From Hydrogenophaga sp. (GTDB taxonomy: Bacteria; Pseudomonadota; Gammaproteobacteria; Burkholderiales; Burkholderiaceae_C): 64,000 nucleotides of DNA. Every line of letters starts with the position of its first letter. The stretch's first letter is position 1. This document shows positions 32,537 through 44,435 of the stretch, one piece after another. Below the pieces are notes generated by a model. It saw only the letters and a program-made list of their open reading frames with translations, did no database searches and had not been told where the DNA came from. Both the position numbers and the translations under genes were made by a program. The stretch is from positions 23,202 through 87,201 of the forward strand of contig JAGXSV010000075.1 of NCBI GenBank assembly GCA_018333605.1, in the 5' to 3' direction.

Positions 32537-33427
32537 TCAGCCCTTAGCCAGTGCGTTCGCCGACAGGTTTTCGTGCAGCGATGGGGCGGGGGTGCTCAAG
32601 TGGGAGGGCGATTGGCCCATGGCAGCCTTGAACATGGCGCTGAAGGCGCTGTCGCTTGCGTAGCCGCTGGCGGCGGCCACTTGGCTCACCGGGGTGCCAC
32701 GCGCCAGCAAGGGTAGCGCCTGTGCCAGCACAACCTGTTGGCGCCAACGCTTGAAACTGGTACCCAACTCCTCGCGAAAAAGGCGTGCCAGCGTGCGCTC
32801 GCTGGCGCCGCTGTGCGAAGCCCAGGCGGCGAGCGTGGTGTGTTGTGCGGGGTTTTGAACGACCGCCTTGCACAGGGCACGCAGTCGTCGATCGCCATGG
32901 CCAGCGCTGGGCATGGGCACACCCAGCGGTTGTGTGGCTGCGTGGTCCATTTCGGCAATCAACAGCGTGTGCAGGGCTTGGGCGCGGGCTACAGGCTGGT
33001 TCATGTGGGGTTGCTCCATGGCCAGAATCAACTCGCGCAACAGCGGCGACACGACCAGTACGCGTGAACGTGTCCAGTTGGGTGGTACCACGCTGGCGTC
33101 GATATACAGCGTGAGCAACTGCGCGGCTTCCACAATGGTCACCGCGTGCTCGGCGCCAGGGGGAATCCACAGCGCTCGAGACGGGGGCACGATGGTGGTG
33201 GTCTCGGGGCTGATCGGATCGTGCGCTGGGCTGTTCGTGGCCGACACCGTGACCCGCAGCAGGCCGCTGGCGCAATACGCCAGCTGGCCCCAGGGGTGGT
33301 GGTGGGGCTCCAACTGGCTTTCGCTGTCCAGCCTGCGGGGCCGGCAGCGCAGGGGCTGCGCTGCACTGGGTTGGAAATTTTGAGCATCACCCAGCGGGAC
33401 AGCTTGGCGGGGCAGTCTGGGTTGCAT
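32537..33427 (-). CDS. AraC-family transcriptional regulator (cupin sensor domain, NimR-like)
   Basis: LEPHHHPWGQLAYCASGLLRVTV...SRALWIPPGAEHAVTI; C-terminal HTH_18 region TLAAWASHSGASERTLARLFREELGTSFKRWRQQVVLAQALPLLARGTPVSQVAAASGYASDSAFSAMFKAAMGQSP. Confidence 0.9.
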   Translation of the reverse strand: MQPRLPRQAVPLGDAQNFQPSAAQPLRCRPRRLDSESQLEPHHHPWGQLAYCASGLLRVTVSATNSPAHDPISPETTTIVPPSRALWIPPGAEHAVTIVEAAQLLTLYIDASVVPPNWTRSRVLVVSPLLRELILAMEQPHMNQPVARAQALHTLLIAEMDHAATQPLGVPMPSAGHGDRRLRALCKAVVQNPAQHTTLAAWASHSGASERTLARLFREELGTSFKRWRQQVVLAQALPLLARGTPVSQVAAASGYASDSAFSAMFKAAMGQSPSHLSTPAPSLHENLSANALAKG

Positions 33428-33465
33428 GGCGGGTGGCCTCTACACCATCGGGTTGGCTGAAATTC

Positions 33466-33478
33466 GACAATTATTGTC
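33466..33478. promoter_or_regulatory. Palindromic candidate operator between araC-type regulator and MFS gene
   Basis: GACAAT-T-ATTGTC perfect 13-bp palindrome in the divergent intergenic region. Confidence 0.45.
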
Positions 33479-33523
33479 TTTCTAGCGCGTTTTAGCCCCT
33501 GGCACCACCCCTAACATGCCCAC

Positions 33524-34753
33524 ATGACCACCGCCACCCTGAGCGCCATCGCGCCCTTCAATCCCGTTCCCCTGAAGCAAGACGCCGCTGTGATTGGCCT
33601 GGTGGGCTTGGCCCATGGCACCTCGCACTTCTCCCACTTGTTGCTCGCGCCGCTTTTTCCGGTGTTCATGCGCGACTTCGGGCTGAGCTTTTCCGACGTG
33701 GGCCTGCTCATGACCTTGTTTTTTGTAATTTCGGGCTCTGGCCAGGCTGTGGCGGGATTCGTGGTGGACCGCATGGGCGCCCGCCCTGTGCTGTTTGCCG
33801 CAGTCACCTGTTTCCTGTTGGCCGCACTGGCGGCTTCGCAGGCCACGGGCTATACCGGCCTGTTGCTGGTGGCCATGCTCGCGGGGCTGGGCAACGCACC
33901 GTTTCACCCGGCTGATTTCACCATCCTCAACCAGCGGGTTTCACCGGCTCGCCTGGGCCACGCTTTCAGCGCACACGGTCTCACCGGCAATTTGGGCTGG
34001 GCGCTGGCGCCGGTGTTTCTGGTGGGCATCACCGCGCTGGCCGACTGGCGCGTGGCCTATTACGCTGCAGCGTTGTTGTATGCGGCCGTGCTGGGCGTGC
34101 TGTTCTGGCAGCGGGACAAGTTGCGCACCGACGTAGCGGTGCGCCAGGCGGACGCGCCCAAAGGGGCTGAGTTGGCCTACCTGAAGCTTCCAGTGGTGTG
34201 GTGGTGCTTTGCGTTTTTTTTGCTGTCCACCATGACCCTGGCCGTGGTGCAGAACTTTGCGCCTTCCATTTTGAAAGCCCTGCACGGCGTGAGCGTCGAG
34301 GTGGCAACCTTCACCATCAGTGCCTACATGCTGTGCGGTGCACTGGGCATGCTTGTGGGTGGTTTTGTGGCCGCGTACGGTCACACTCATCGCTGGTCGA
34401 GCGACCGCGTAGTGGCCATTTCCATGTCCAGCGGTGCACTGTTGTTGCTGCTCTGCGCCACCGGCTGGCTGGGCGCTGTGGGTACCATGGTGGCGCTGGC
34501 CGCGACGGGGTTTGCGGTGGGCGTGGGCGGACCCAGCCGGGACCTGATGATCAAGAAAGCCACCCCTAAGGGCGCGACTGGCCGCGTGTATGGCACCGTG
34601 TATTCGGGGTTGGACGTGGGTTTCGCCATTTCTCCGCTGGTGTTTGGCGCCTTCATGGACCGTGGCTGGTACGCGCTCACCCTGGCCGGTGCTGCGGTCG
34701 TACTGGCCATTTCGGTGGTTGCGGTTGTGGGTGTCGGGAGCAGGACAGCCTGA
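33524..34753 (+). CDS. MFS transporter (fosmidomycin-resistance-like)
   Basis: 409 aa, 12 TM-like segments; FPVFMRDFGLSFSDVGLLMTLFFVISGSGQAVAGFVVDRMGARPVL. Confidence 0.85.
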   Translation: MTTATLSAIAPFNPVPLKQDAAVIGLVGLAHGTSHFSHLLLAPLFPVFMRDFGLSFSDVGLLMTLFFVISGSGQAVAGFVVDRMGARPVLFAAVTCFLLAALAASQATGYTGLLLVAMLAGLGNAPFHPADFTILNQRVSPARLGHAFSAHGLTGNLGWALAPVFLVGITALADWRVAYYAAALLYAAVLGVLFWQRDKLRTDVAVRQADAPKGAELAYLKLPVVWWCFAFFLLSTMTLAVVQNFAPSILKALHGVSVEVATFTISAYMLCGALGMLVGGFVAAYGHTHRWSSDRVVAISMSSGALLLLLCATGWLGAVGTMVALAATGFAVGVGGPSRDLMIKKATPKGATGRVYGTVYSGLDVGFAISPLVFGAFMDRGWYALTLAGAAVVLAISVVAVVGVGSRTA

Positions 34754-34779
34754 TGCCGGGGTCACGGCACAATGAACAC

Positions 34780-36489
34780 ATGACGCAAGAAAAAATTGCT
34801 GGACACCTGCTCGTTGAATGCCTGATTGTCCAGGGCGTGACCCACGCCTTTGGGGTGCCAGGTGAAAGCTACCTCGCCGTGCTCGACGGCTTCCACGCGC
34901 ACGCCGATCAACTCCGGTTCGTGACCAACCGGCAAGAGGGCGGAGCCGCCTTCATGGCCGAAGCCCAGGGCAAGCTCACCGGGCGCCCCGGTGTGTGTTT
35001 TGTCACCCGCGGCCCGGGTGCCACCAACGCATCCATTGGTTTGCACACGGCCTTTCAGGATTCCACGCCCATGGTGCTATTCGTGGGCGACGTCGCCAGC
35101 GATGCGCGCGATCGTGAAGCCTTTCAGGAAGTGAACTACCTCAGCTTTTTTGGGGCCAGTACCAAGGGAATGGCCAAGCGGGTGGAGCGCATCGACGACG
35201 CCCGCCGCATCCCCGAGTACGTGGCCCGAGCCTTCGCCACGGCCATGAACGGTCGGCCCGGCCCGGTGGTGCTGGTGCTCCCCGAAGACATGTTGACGCA
35301 AACAGTGAGCGCAGAGCCGCTGCCGCGCGTGGAGCCGGTGCAGGCCTGGAGCGACCCAGGTGCGCTGAGGACGCTGCGCGAACTGCTGCTACAGGCCGAG
35401 CGACCGTTGGTGATCGCCGGGGGCGGCGGCTGGACGCCGCAGGCTGCCGCCGCGCTGCAACGCTTTGCTGAAAACTGGCAACTTCCGGTGGCCAACGCAT
35501 TTCGGTTTCAAGACTGTTTTGACAACCACCATCCGAACTACGCGGGCGACGTGGGCCTGGGCATTAGCCCTGCACTGGCGGCGCGCGTGCGTGAAAGCGA
35601 CCTGCTGATTGCCATCGGACCTCGGCTGGGCGAGGCCACAACCGGCGGCTACACCCTGGTTGAAGCGCCCCGCCCGAAACAGAAGCTGGTCCACATTCAC
35701 GCAAGCGCCGAGGAGTTGGGTCGCGTCTACCAGGCCACGCTGGCCATCAATGCCACCATGAACGCGGCAGCGCGCAGCCTGGAAGTTTTGACCGCGCCGC
35801 CCGGTGTGGCATGGGGCCAGTGGACGCTGGCTTGCCACGCCGAATTTGACGCCAACGTGGATGTGGCCAACGGCGGCATTGTGCTGCCCGGCCGCATCGA
35901 CATGCCAGCCATCGTTCACACACTGCAGCGCTTGCTGCCGGCCGATGCGGTGCTGACCAATGGCGCGGGCAACTTTGCCTCGTGGGTGCACCGATTCTTC
36001 AAGTACCACGGCCTCGCAAAAGGACTCAAAACCCAACTCGCGCCCACCAACGGCGCCATGGGATATGGCGTGCCTGCGGGCATTGCGGCTGCCATCCTCA
36101 CCGGGCGCACAGTCTTCACCATCGCGGGCGATGGCGATTTCTTGATGAACGGGCAGGAATTGGCCACGGCTGTACAGCACGGCGCCAAGAGCATCATCCT
36201 GCTTTTGAACAATGGCACCTATGGCACCATCCGCATGCACCAGGAACGCGAATATCCCGGACACGTGAGCGGTTCCAGCCTAGCGAATCCTGACTTTTGC
36301 GCCTTGGCGCGCGCTTACGGCTATGGGGCCGAGTGCGTGACCCACACCGCCGAATTTGAAGCGGCCCTGCAGCGCGCCTTGGCCGCACCCAACGGCACGC
36401 TGATTGAAGTGTGGCTTGACCCCGAGGTTATCACCACCCGCAGCACACTCTCCGCTATTCGAAGCACCGCGCTTAAGACGCAGGCCTGA
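34780..36489 (+). CDS. Thiamine-pyrophosphate-dependent enzyme (acetolactate-synthase-like)
   Basis: MTQEKIAGHLLVECLIVQGVTHAFGVPGESYLAVLDGFH...FVTRGPGATNASIGLHTAFQDSTPMVLFVG...TPP motif GDGDFLMNGQELATAVQHGAKSIILLLNNGTYGTIRMHQE. Confidence 0.9.
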   Translation: MTQEKIAGHLLVECLIVQGVTHAFGVPGESYLAVLDGFHAHADQLRFVTNRQEGGAAFMAEAQGKLTGRPGVCFVTRGPGATNASIGLHTAFQDSTPMVLFVGDVASDARDREAFQEVNYLSFFGASTKGMAKRVERIDDARRIPEYVARAFATAMNGRPGPVVLVLPEDMLTQTVSAEPLPRVEPVQAWSDPGALRTLRELLLQAERPLVIAGGGGWTPQAAAALQRFAENWQLPVANAFRFQDCFDNHHPNYAGDVGLGISPALAARVRESDLLIAIGPRLGEATTGGYTLVEAPRPKQKLVHIHASAEELGRVYQATLAINATMNAAARSLEVLTAPPGVAWGQWTLACHAEFDANVDVANGGIVLPGRIDMPAIVHTLQRLLPADAVLTNGAGNFASWVHRFFKYHGLAKGLKTQLAPTNGAMGYGVPAGIAAAILTGRTVFTIAGDGDFLMNGQELATAVQHGAKSIILLLNNGTYGTIRMHQEREYPGHVSGSSLANPDFCALARAYGYGAECVTHTAEFEAALQRALAAPNGTLIEVWLDPEVITTRSTLSAIRSTALKTQA

Positions 36490-36679
36490 ACGGCGCTCGC
36501 CCTGACTGGGCTGATTTTTCTTGACGCCTGGGTTCCGTTATGAGCAAGGCTTCCAGGGCGCCAGGTGGTTGCTGCAAGGTCGCTTATCGGCAACCTAATC
36601 CAAGTGGACGCCGTCGTCGTGCCTTGGATGAGGACGACCGTTGAACGCCAGTCAGGTGCATCACGCGAACAGCACTACG

Positions 36680-37273
36680 TCATTCTGCAGCTTCAAATTG
36701 CGTCGGATTTTTGCCTTTGAAGGCTGCGTAAAACGCCTTGATGGCAGTCATGTCGGCTTCTACGTCACCCGTAGGTTTGAACAACGGGCCCAGGCCGCTG
36801 CGCTTGGTGCTGTAGTCCATGTAGGCCATGATGATGGGCACCTGGGCACTCAGTGCGATGTAGTAAAAGCCTGTTTTCCAGTAGCGCGTTTTGCTGCGTG
36901 TGCCTTCGGGCGGGACGATGAGCTGCAGTGGCCCGTCAGCCGCGCGGATGGCGTTGGCTGAAGCTGCCACAAGGTTGGTGGACTGTTCCCGGTTGACTGG
37001 AATGCCGCCGAGCCATTTCATGACGCCAGCGAAGGGCGCTTTGAAAATGCTTTGCTTGCCCATCCAGTAGGGGTCGAGCCGCAGGGCAAACGCGACCATG
37101 AGGGTGTAAGGCAGGTCCCAGTTGCTGGTGTGGGGTGCGGCAATGAGCACGCTTTTGGCGGCCTCAGGGGGCAGGGCACCTTCTACTTTCCAGCCGGTGA
37201 GTCTGAGAAACGCTACCGAAAATCCTCGCAGTAAGGTGTTGACGACCGGGGTTGTGAAGATGGTTCGGTGCAT
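36680..37273 (-). CDS. Lysophospholipid acyltransferase family protein (PlsC-like)
   Basis: SVLIAAPHTSNWDLPYTLMVAFALRLDPYWMGKQSIFKAPFAGVMKWLGGIPVNRE...IVPPEGTRSKTRYWKTGFYYIAL. Confidence 0.85.
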   Translation of the reverse strand: MHRTIFTTPVVNTLLRGFSVAFLRLTGWKVEGALPPEAAKSVLIAAPHTSNWDLPYTLMVAFALRLDPYWMGKQSIFKAPFAGVMKWLGGIPVNREQSTNLVAASANAIRAADGPLQLIVPPEGTRSKTRYWKTGFYYIALSAQVPIIMAYMDYSTKRSGLGPLFKPTGDVEADMTAIKAFYAAFKGKNPTQFEAAE

Positions 37274-37366
37274 GGCTGCGAGTATCGCTGAAGTGCCTGG
37301 CGTGACCCATCGCGCGCCACGCGCACGCTACCATCGCAGCCGACCCACATCACAGGAACCCAAACC

Positions 37367-38215
37367 ATGCAAGTCTGCCTGAACGTAAAAGGCCTCGGCG
37401 TAACCATAGAGGGCTCAGGGCCCACTGTGGTGATGCTGCACGGCTGGCCTGACACACCGGCGTTGTGGGACGATACGGTGGCCAGCTTGCGTGACGGCTA
37501 CCGCTGTGTGCGCTTCGCCTTGCCAGGTTTCGACCTCAGTCAGCCTCCGCGCCCGGTGTCGGTGGATGAGATGTGTGGGCTGGTGGGTTCGGTGGTGGAT
37601 GCAGTGAGCCCGACCGAACCGGTGACGTTATTGCTGCACGACTGGGGATGTTTCTTTGGTTACGAGTACGCGTCGCGCCATACCAGTAGGGTGGCGCGGG
37701 TGGTTGGTGTGGACATTGGAGACACCAATTCCGGTGCTTACCTGAAGTCGCTCAAGCTCAAAGAGAAATGCATGATTGCGGGCTACCAGCTTTGGCTTGC
37801 GCTGGCCTGGAAGCTGGGCGGCCTGTTGCCCGGTCTGGCCAATCGCATGACGCGCTTCATGGCTCGCAACATGGGCTGTCGCACAGCGCCCGAGCAGATG
37901 GGTTGGCAGATGAACTACCCCTATGCCATGCAGTGGTTTGGCTCTTTTGGCGGGCTGCGTGGCGTGGCGCGGGTGAGCCGGGTGATGGGGCCGCAGTTGC
38001 CCACGCTGTTTTTGTTCGGCAAGCGCAAGCCCTTCATGTTTCATTCCCCGCGCTGGCTGGCTGCCTTGGGTACCACACCAGGCTGCGGCGTGCAGGGCTT
38101 TGATGCAGGCCATTGGCTGATGCGCCAGAAGCCATCGCTGTTCAACGCCAGCGTGCGCGCCTGGCTGGACCGGGGCACCGCAGCCCAAACCCGCCAGACC
38201 ACAGAGGCCGCATGA
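37367..38215 (+). CDS. Alpha/beta-fold hydrolase
   Basis: GSGPTVVMLHGWPDTPALWDDTVASLRDGYRCVRFALPGFDLS...LLLHDWGCFFGYEYASRHTSRVARVVGVD. Confidence 0.88.
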   Translation: MQVCLNVKGLGVTIEGSGPTVVMLHGWPDTPALWDDTVASLRDGYRCVRFALPGFDLSQPPRPVSVDEMCGLVGSVVDAVSPTEPVTLLLHDWGCFFGYEYASRHTSRVARVVGVDIGDTNSGAYLKSLKLKEKCMIAGYQLWLALAWKLGGLLPGLANRMTRFMARNMGCRTAPEQMGWQMNYPYAMQWFGSFGGLRGVARVSRVMGPQLPTLFLFGKRKPFMFHSPRWLAALGTTPGCGVQGFDAGHWLMRQKPSLFNASVRAWLDRGTAAQTRQTTEAA

Positions 38216-38424
38216 AACCCGAAGACCTGGAGCGTTTGATCACGGTGGACATGCCCTTTGGCAAATACAAGGGCACGCCTATTGCCGACCTGCCGGGCAA
38301 CTATCTGAACTGGTTTGCGCGCGGGGGTTTCCCAAAAAGTGAGGTGGGCCGCTTGCTGCAACTCATGCACGAAATTGACCACAACGGCCTGAGTGACCTG
38401 CTCACACCGCTGCGACGGCGTTGA
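38212..38424 (+). CDS. DUF3820 family small protein
   Basis: MKPEDLERLITVDMPFGKYKGTPIADLPGNYLNWFARGGFPKSEVGRLLQLMHEIDHNGLSDLL; ATGA overlap with the upstream hydrolase. Confidence 0.8.
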   Translation: MKPEDLERLITVDMPFGKYKGTPIADLPGNYLNWFARGGFPKSEVGRLLQLMHEIDHNGLSDLLTPLRRR

Positions 38425-38433
38425 CGAGAAGGG

Positions 38434-39033
38434 TCAGTCCGGGAGGTTCAGAGCTTGAAAAACCCGGGCCGCTGCGTAGGCGTCGTTGGCGGCGTAAATC
38501 AGCTGGGCCATGCTCAAGTGCGGGTTGGCCCAGTTGGACGTGGCAGCCTTCTTGGACTTGATGAACCGCTGGTTGAACAACACCGCCACCGCACTTTTCA
38601 CGCCCATGTCCTTGCGGTAGCCGCGTTCCCGGAACACATGGTTGAGCTCCAGCACGGCTGCGGGTGCCACGGCCAGTTTAGCCACGATGCGCCTGGTGTC
38701 GTCACCCAACCCAAACCCCGCCTTGGTGTGGCCAGCGTGCGCCAGCAGTTCGGCCACCCGTTCGCGGCAGCCGGGGTCGGTTAGCTGAAACACCCAGGCG
38801 TGTTGCAGCGTGGACAGCTGAACGACGTGCGGTCCGTCGGATATTTGTTCCTTCACAAAAGTGGGTTTGGACTCGGTGTCAAAGCCCCAGATCGGGTGGT
38901 CGCACAGCGCAGCTGACGCCTCTGCGGCTTGCTGGGCGGTGTCCACCAAGGTGATCCGGTCCAAGCCCAAGCGGCCAAATTCGGGCAGCAGGGCAATCTG
39001 GTCTTTGCTGGGCGTGGGGCGGCTGGTGTGCAT
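38434..39033 (-). CDS. 3'-5' exonuclease, RNase D-like DEDDy family
   Basis: WGFDTESKPTFVKEQISDGPHVVQLST...NWANPHLSMAQLIYAANDAYAAARVFQAL. Confidence 0.85.
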   Translation of the reverse strand: MHTSRPTPSKDQIALLPEFGRLGLDRITLVDTAQQAAEASAALCDHPIWGFDTESKPTFVKEQISDGPHVVQLSTLQHAWVFQLTDPGCRERVAELLAHAGHTKAGFGLGDDTRRIVAKLAVAPAAVLELNHVFRERGYRKDMGVKSAVAVLFNQRFIKSKKAATSNWANPHLSMAQLIYAANDAYAAARVFQALNLPD

Positions 39034-39092
39034 GGTGCGGGATAGATAATGAACCTATTGTGCTACGCGCCCGCCGGGCCACCTGGGGCTTC

Positions 39093-39401
39093 ATGACCTA
39101 CACCCTCACACTCTTCGTGTCCGATGACACCTTGCCCACGCAGCGCCAAGCGGCCGAGCGGCTGTTTCGCGAAGCCTTGGAAAACACGCTGGGCGACGCG
39201 GCTCTGGTAGCGCCCGTTTATGCAGCTTATCAACGCATTGCAGCCCTTTACGGCGAATCCCCCGATGTGGAGGCGCTCACGGTGGACGAGCGCATGCTGT
39301 TTGAGCACTGGCAAATGGCCGAAGCAGCCGCGTTGGCTGCGGTCTGGGGCCCTTATCGCAACTTGGACGAAGGCAGTTACGAGATCGCGCTTTCTGACTG
39401 A
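39093..39401 (+). CDS. Hypothetical protein
   Basis: MTYTLTLFVSDDTLPTQRQAAERLFREALENTLGDAALVAPVYAAYQRIAAL...; 102 aa. Confidence 0.6.
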   Translation: MTYTLTLFVSDDTLPTQRQAAERLFREALENTLGDAALVAPVYAAYQRIAALYGESPDVEALTVDERMLFEHWQMAEAAALAAVWGPYRNLDEGSYEIALSD

Positions 39402-39819
39402 GTGGGTGACATGCTGGCGAGGCCTTGATTCACCGATAATCAAGGGTTGTGATTTCGTCCTCCTGGGGCGCTCATTCCCTTTGAAGGACTTTCCATGAGA
39501 AAAACATTCCCCCTGCGCGTTGAGGGCAAGCACCCGGACCGCGTCCTCGAAGCCGTCAAGCACGAGCTTCGCAAATACATCAAGCGTGAGCGTCGTCGCG
39601 ACTTGCCCGAAGGCGCTGACTTCTGGGACTTTGACTGCAGGTTCGGCCCCGACAAAGACGCCTCAACCACCCTTGCGCCGGCCGAACTCACCGCAGCGCT
39701 GGATGCCTTGGCCCGGGCTGGTGAAGAAGCGTGCTACGTGGAATTGCTGGCCAAGCCCGCCGTGTGGGAACGCCGCCCCGCCGGCCAGACCACCGCCCCC
39801 GCTGCGGCACAATCCGCCG

Positions 39820-41940
<2,121 letters not shown>

Positions 41941-42030
41941 GCGGGCAGAAGATTGGCCTCATGCTTGCTTACGAGGTGCCGGAGGCAGCAGCTCCGTCCC
42001 GCCCGAAAAACGCGTCACGCTGCTTCACCC

Positions 42031-42057
42031 GGATGGGCTTTTTCATGAAGCCCATCC
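42031..42057. repeat. 10-bp perfect inverted repeat (hairpin) downstream of uvrB
   Basis: GGATGGGCTT-TTTCATG-AAGCCCATCC. Confidence 0.6.
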
Positions 42058-42417
42058 ACATCAACATCACTGCATGGCCAACCGCAGTTCGGACGGGCAC
42101 ACACACATCGACCCGATCCAAGAAATCCGCGTTTTCGCTGGTCATGGTGATCCACCCCACGAGGTTGGGAGAGGGCACGGAACAGCGTTCAACTGCGGGC
42201 GTTCGAAGCCGGCGTCCAGTTTTTTTCGATAGCCTGTCGTGGTACCCACGTTGAACTCAGCTTTCAACCGCGAGGGCAGCGGCTGGCGTGTTCAGCAATG
42301 AGTCTCATACCGAGAGGCCAGGCTTGGCCTGGAAAAATGGGTTAACAAACCACGTTTGTCTTGGACAAAAATGAATAGACCCGTTACAATGCCGACCAAA
42401 TCACTAGGCTTTGCTGT

Positions 42418-42442
42418 ATACTCGACGAAAACAGTCGGGAAA
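42418..42442 (+). promoter_or_regulatory. Predicted IscR type-I binding site overlapping an iscR -10 element
   Basis: ATACTCGACGAAAACAGTCGGGAAA compared with ATASYYGACTRWWWYAGTCRRSTAT (about 3 mismatches); TATACT at 42417-42422. Confidence 0.7.
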
Positions 42443-42556
42443 GCCTTCGATGTATCGGCCCAGCGCATGGGCAGGGTGGGCGGAGCAGAGGTTCACGGGG
42501 CGTTCTTCTCGTGAATCAACCAACGACGGTCAAGCCAACATTCAAGGAGCTTGAAA

Positions 42557-43090
42557 ATGCGCCTCACGACAAAAGGCCGCTTTGCGGTCACCGCCATGAT
42601 TGACCTGGCCCTGCGCCAGAACAACGGTCCTGTCACGCTGGCGGCCATAAGCCAGCGCCAGCAAATCTCGCTGTCCTACCTGGAGCAGCTGTTCGGCAAG
42701 CTGCGCCGCCACGAGTTGGTGGAGTCCACGCGCGGCCCGGGTGGCGGCTACACGCTGGGCCGCAAGGCAGCAGAAATCACCGTGGCCGACATCATCGTGT
42801 CGGTGGACGAACCGATTGACGCCACACAGTGCGGTGGCAAAGAAAACTGCCTCGGTGAAGGCAGCCGCTGCATGACGCACGAGTTGTGGGCTGCTTTGAA
42901 CTCGAAGATGGTGGACTTTCTCGACTCGGTGTCGCTGCAATCCCTGGTGGACGATCAGCTGGCCAAGGGCCTGGTGGTTGAGAACATCCCCATGATAAAG
43001 CGAGCCATTTCGAGTCCGTCGGTGGTCAAGCCGATCAGGGTCAATGCACCCAATTCGGTGTTTGCCCTGGGCGCAGCCTTCTCGAAGTAA
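42557..43090 (+). CDS. iscR: Fe-S cluster assembly transcriptional regulator IscR (Rrf2)
   Basis: MRLTTKGRFAVTAMIDLALRQNNGPVTLAAISQRQQISLSYLEQLFGKLRRHELVESTRGPGGGYTLGR...CGGKENCLGEGSRCMTHELW. Confidence 0.97.
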   Translation: MRLTTKGRFAVTAMIDLALRQNNGPVTLAAISQRQQISLSYLEQLFGKLRRHELVESTRGPGGGYTLGRKAAEITVADIIVSVDEPIDATQCGGKENCLGEGSRCMTHELWAALNSKMVDFLDSVSLQSLVDDQLAKGLVVENIPMIKRAISSPSVVKPIRVNAPNSVFALGAAFSK

Positions 43091-43205
43091 GCGCCTGGGT
43101 CGTTAGCAGGTAACCGGATGACCGCAACGGTCAGCCGAGTGCCTTGCAGCGCCATGGCCAAGTGCCGCACCTATTCACAATGCCCGCCCATTCATAGAGC
43201 CAGAC

Positions 43206-44423
43206 ATGACCACGCCACATTTCCCGATCTACATGGACTACAGCGCGACCAATCCCTGCGATCCGCGGGTGGTAGATGCGATGATCCCCTGGCTGCGCGA
43301 ACATTTTGGCAACCCGGCGTCGCGCAGCCACGCCTGGGGCTGGGAAGCTGAAAAGGCGGTGGAAGCCGCCCGCGATCAGGTTGCCGCACTGATCGGCGCC
43401 GATCCACGCGAAATCGTCTGGACCAGTGGTGCCACCGAGTCCAACAACTTGGCCTTGAAGGGCGCAGCGCACTTCTACAAGACCAAGGGTAAGCACATCA
43501 TTACGGTGAAAACCGAGCACAAGGCCGTGCTCGACACCTGCCGTGAGTTGGAGCGGCAGGGGTTCGAGGTGACCTACCTCGATGTGCAAGCTGATGGTTT
43601 GGTGAGCCTGGACACGTTCAAGGCGGCTATCCGTCCCGACACCATTCTGGCTTCGGTTATGTTTGTGAACAACGAAATTGGCGTTATTCAGGACATTGCT
43701 GCGCTGGGGGCTGTTTGCCGCGAAAAGGGCGTGATCTTCCACTCCGACGCCGCGCAGGCCACGGGCCGTGTAGACATCGACATCAAGAACCTGCCGGTAG
43801 ATTTGATGAGCTTGACCAGCCACAAAACCTACGGGCCCAAGGGGATCGGCGCACTGTTTGTGCGCCGCAAACCCCGCGTGCGCATTGAGGCGCAGATGCA
43901 CGGTGGTGGCCACGAGCGCGGCATGCGCTCGGGCACGCTGCCCACTCATCAGTGTGTGGGCATGGGCGAGGCCTACCGCATCGCCAAGGAAGAAATGCAC
44001 GCTGAAAACCAGCGCATCCGTGCCCTGCATGACCGCATGGTGGCTGGCCTCAAGGACATTGAAGAGGTGTTTATCAACGGCCACGAGACCCAGCGCGTGC
44101 CGCACAACCTGAACATGAGCTTCAACTACGTCGAGGGCGAGTCGTTGATCATGGGCATCAAAGGCCTTGCAGTTTCAAGCGGTTCGGCATGCACCTCGGC
44201 CAGTCTGGAGCCCAGCTACGTGCTGCGCGCCCTGGGCCGCAGCGACGAGTTGGCTCACAGCAGCCTGCGCATGACGATTGGCCGGTGGACAACGGAAGAA
44301 GAGGTCGACTACGCGATCGCCACCATCAAGGAAAACGTGGCCAAGCTGCGCGAGCTGTCCCCTTTGTGGGAAATGTTCAAAGACGGAATTGACCTGTCCA
44401 CCATCCAGTGGGCGGCACACTGA
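43206..44423 (+). CDS. iscS: Cysteine desulfurase
   Basis: [25 protein letters not shown]...[22 protein letters not shown]...[20 protein letters not shown]. Confidence 0.97.
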   Translation: MTTPHFPIYMDYSATNPCDPRVVDAMIPWLREHFGNPASRSHAWGWEAEKAVEAARDQVAALIGADPREIVWTSGATESNNLALKGAAHFYKTKGKHIITVKTEHKAVLDTCRELERQGFEVTYLDVQADGLVSLDTFKAAIRPDTILASVMFVNNEIGVIQDIAALGAVCREKGVIFHSDAAQATGRVDIDIKNLPVDLMSLTSHKTYGPKGIGALFVRRKPRVRIEAQMHGGGHERGMRSGTLPTHQCVGMGEAYRIAKEEMHAENQRIRALHDRMVAGLKDIEEVFINGHETQRVPHNLNMSFNYVEGESLIMGIKGLAVSSGSACTSASLEPSYVLRALGRSDELAHSSLRMTIGRWTTEEEVDYAIATIKENVAKLRELSPLWEMFKDGIDLSTIQWAAH

Positions 44424-44435
44424 AGGAGAAATACC

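Noticed and set aside
39520-39819. ORF-track extension of uvrB upstream
   Set aside because: Overlaps the DUF6172-like gene in another frame and lacks UvrB similarity; the real start is 39820 or 39835.
42394-42422. Strong -35 for the IscR-overlapped promoter
   Set aside because: Only GACC-like similarity at the expected position; the -10/operator overlap is convincing but the -35 is weak, so no separate promoter feature was called.
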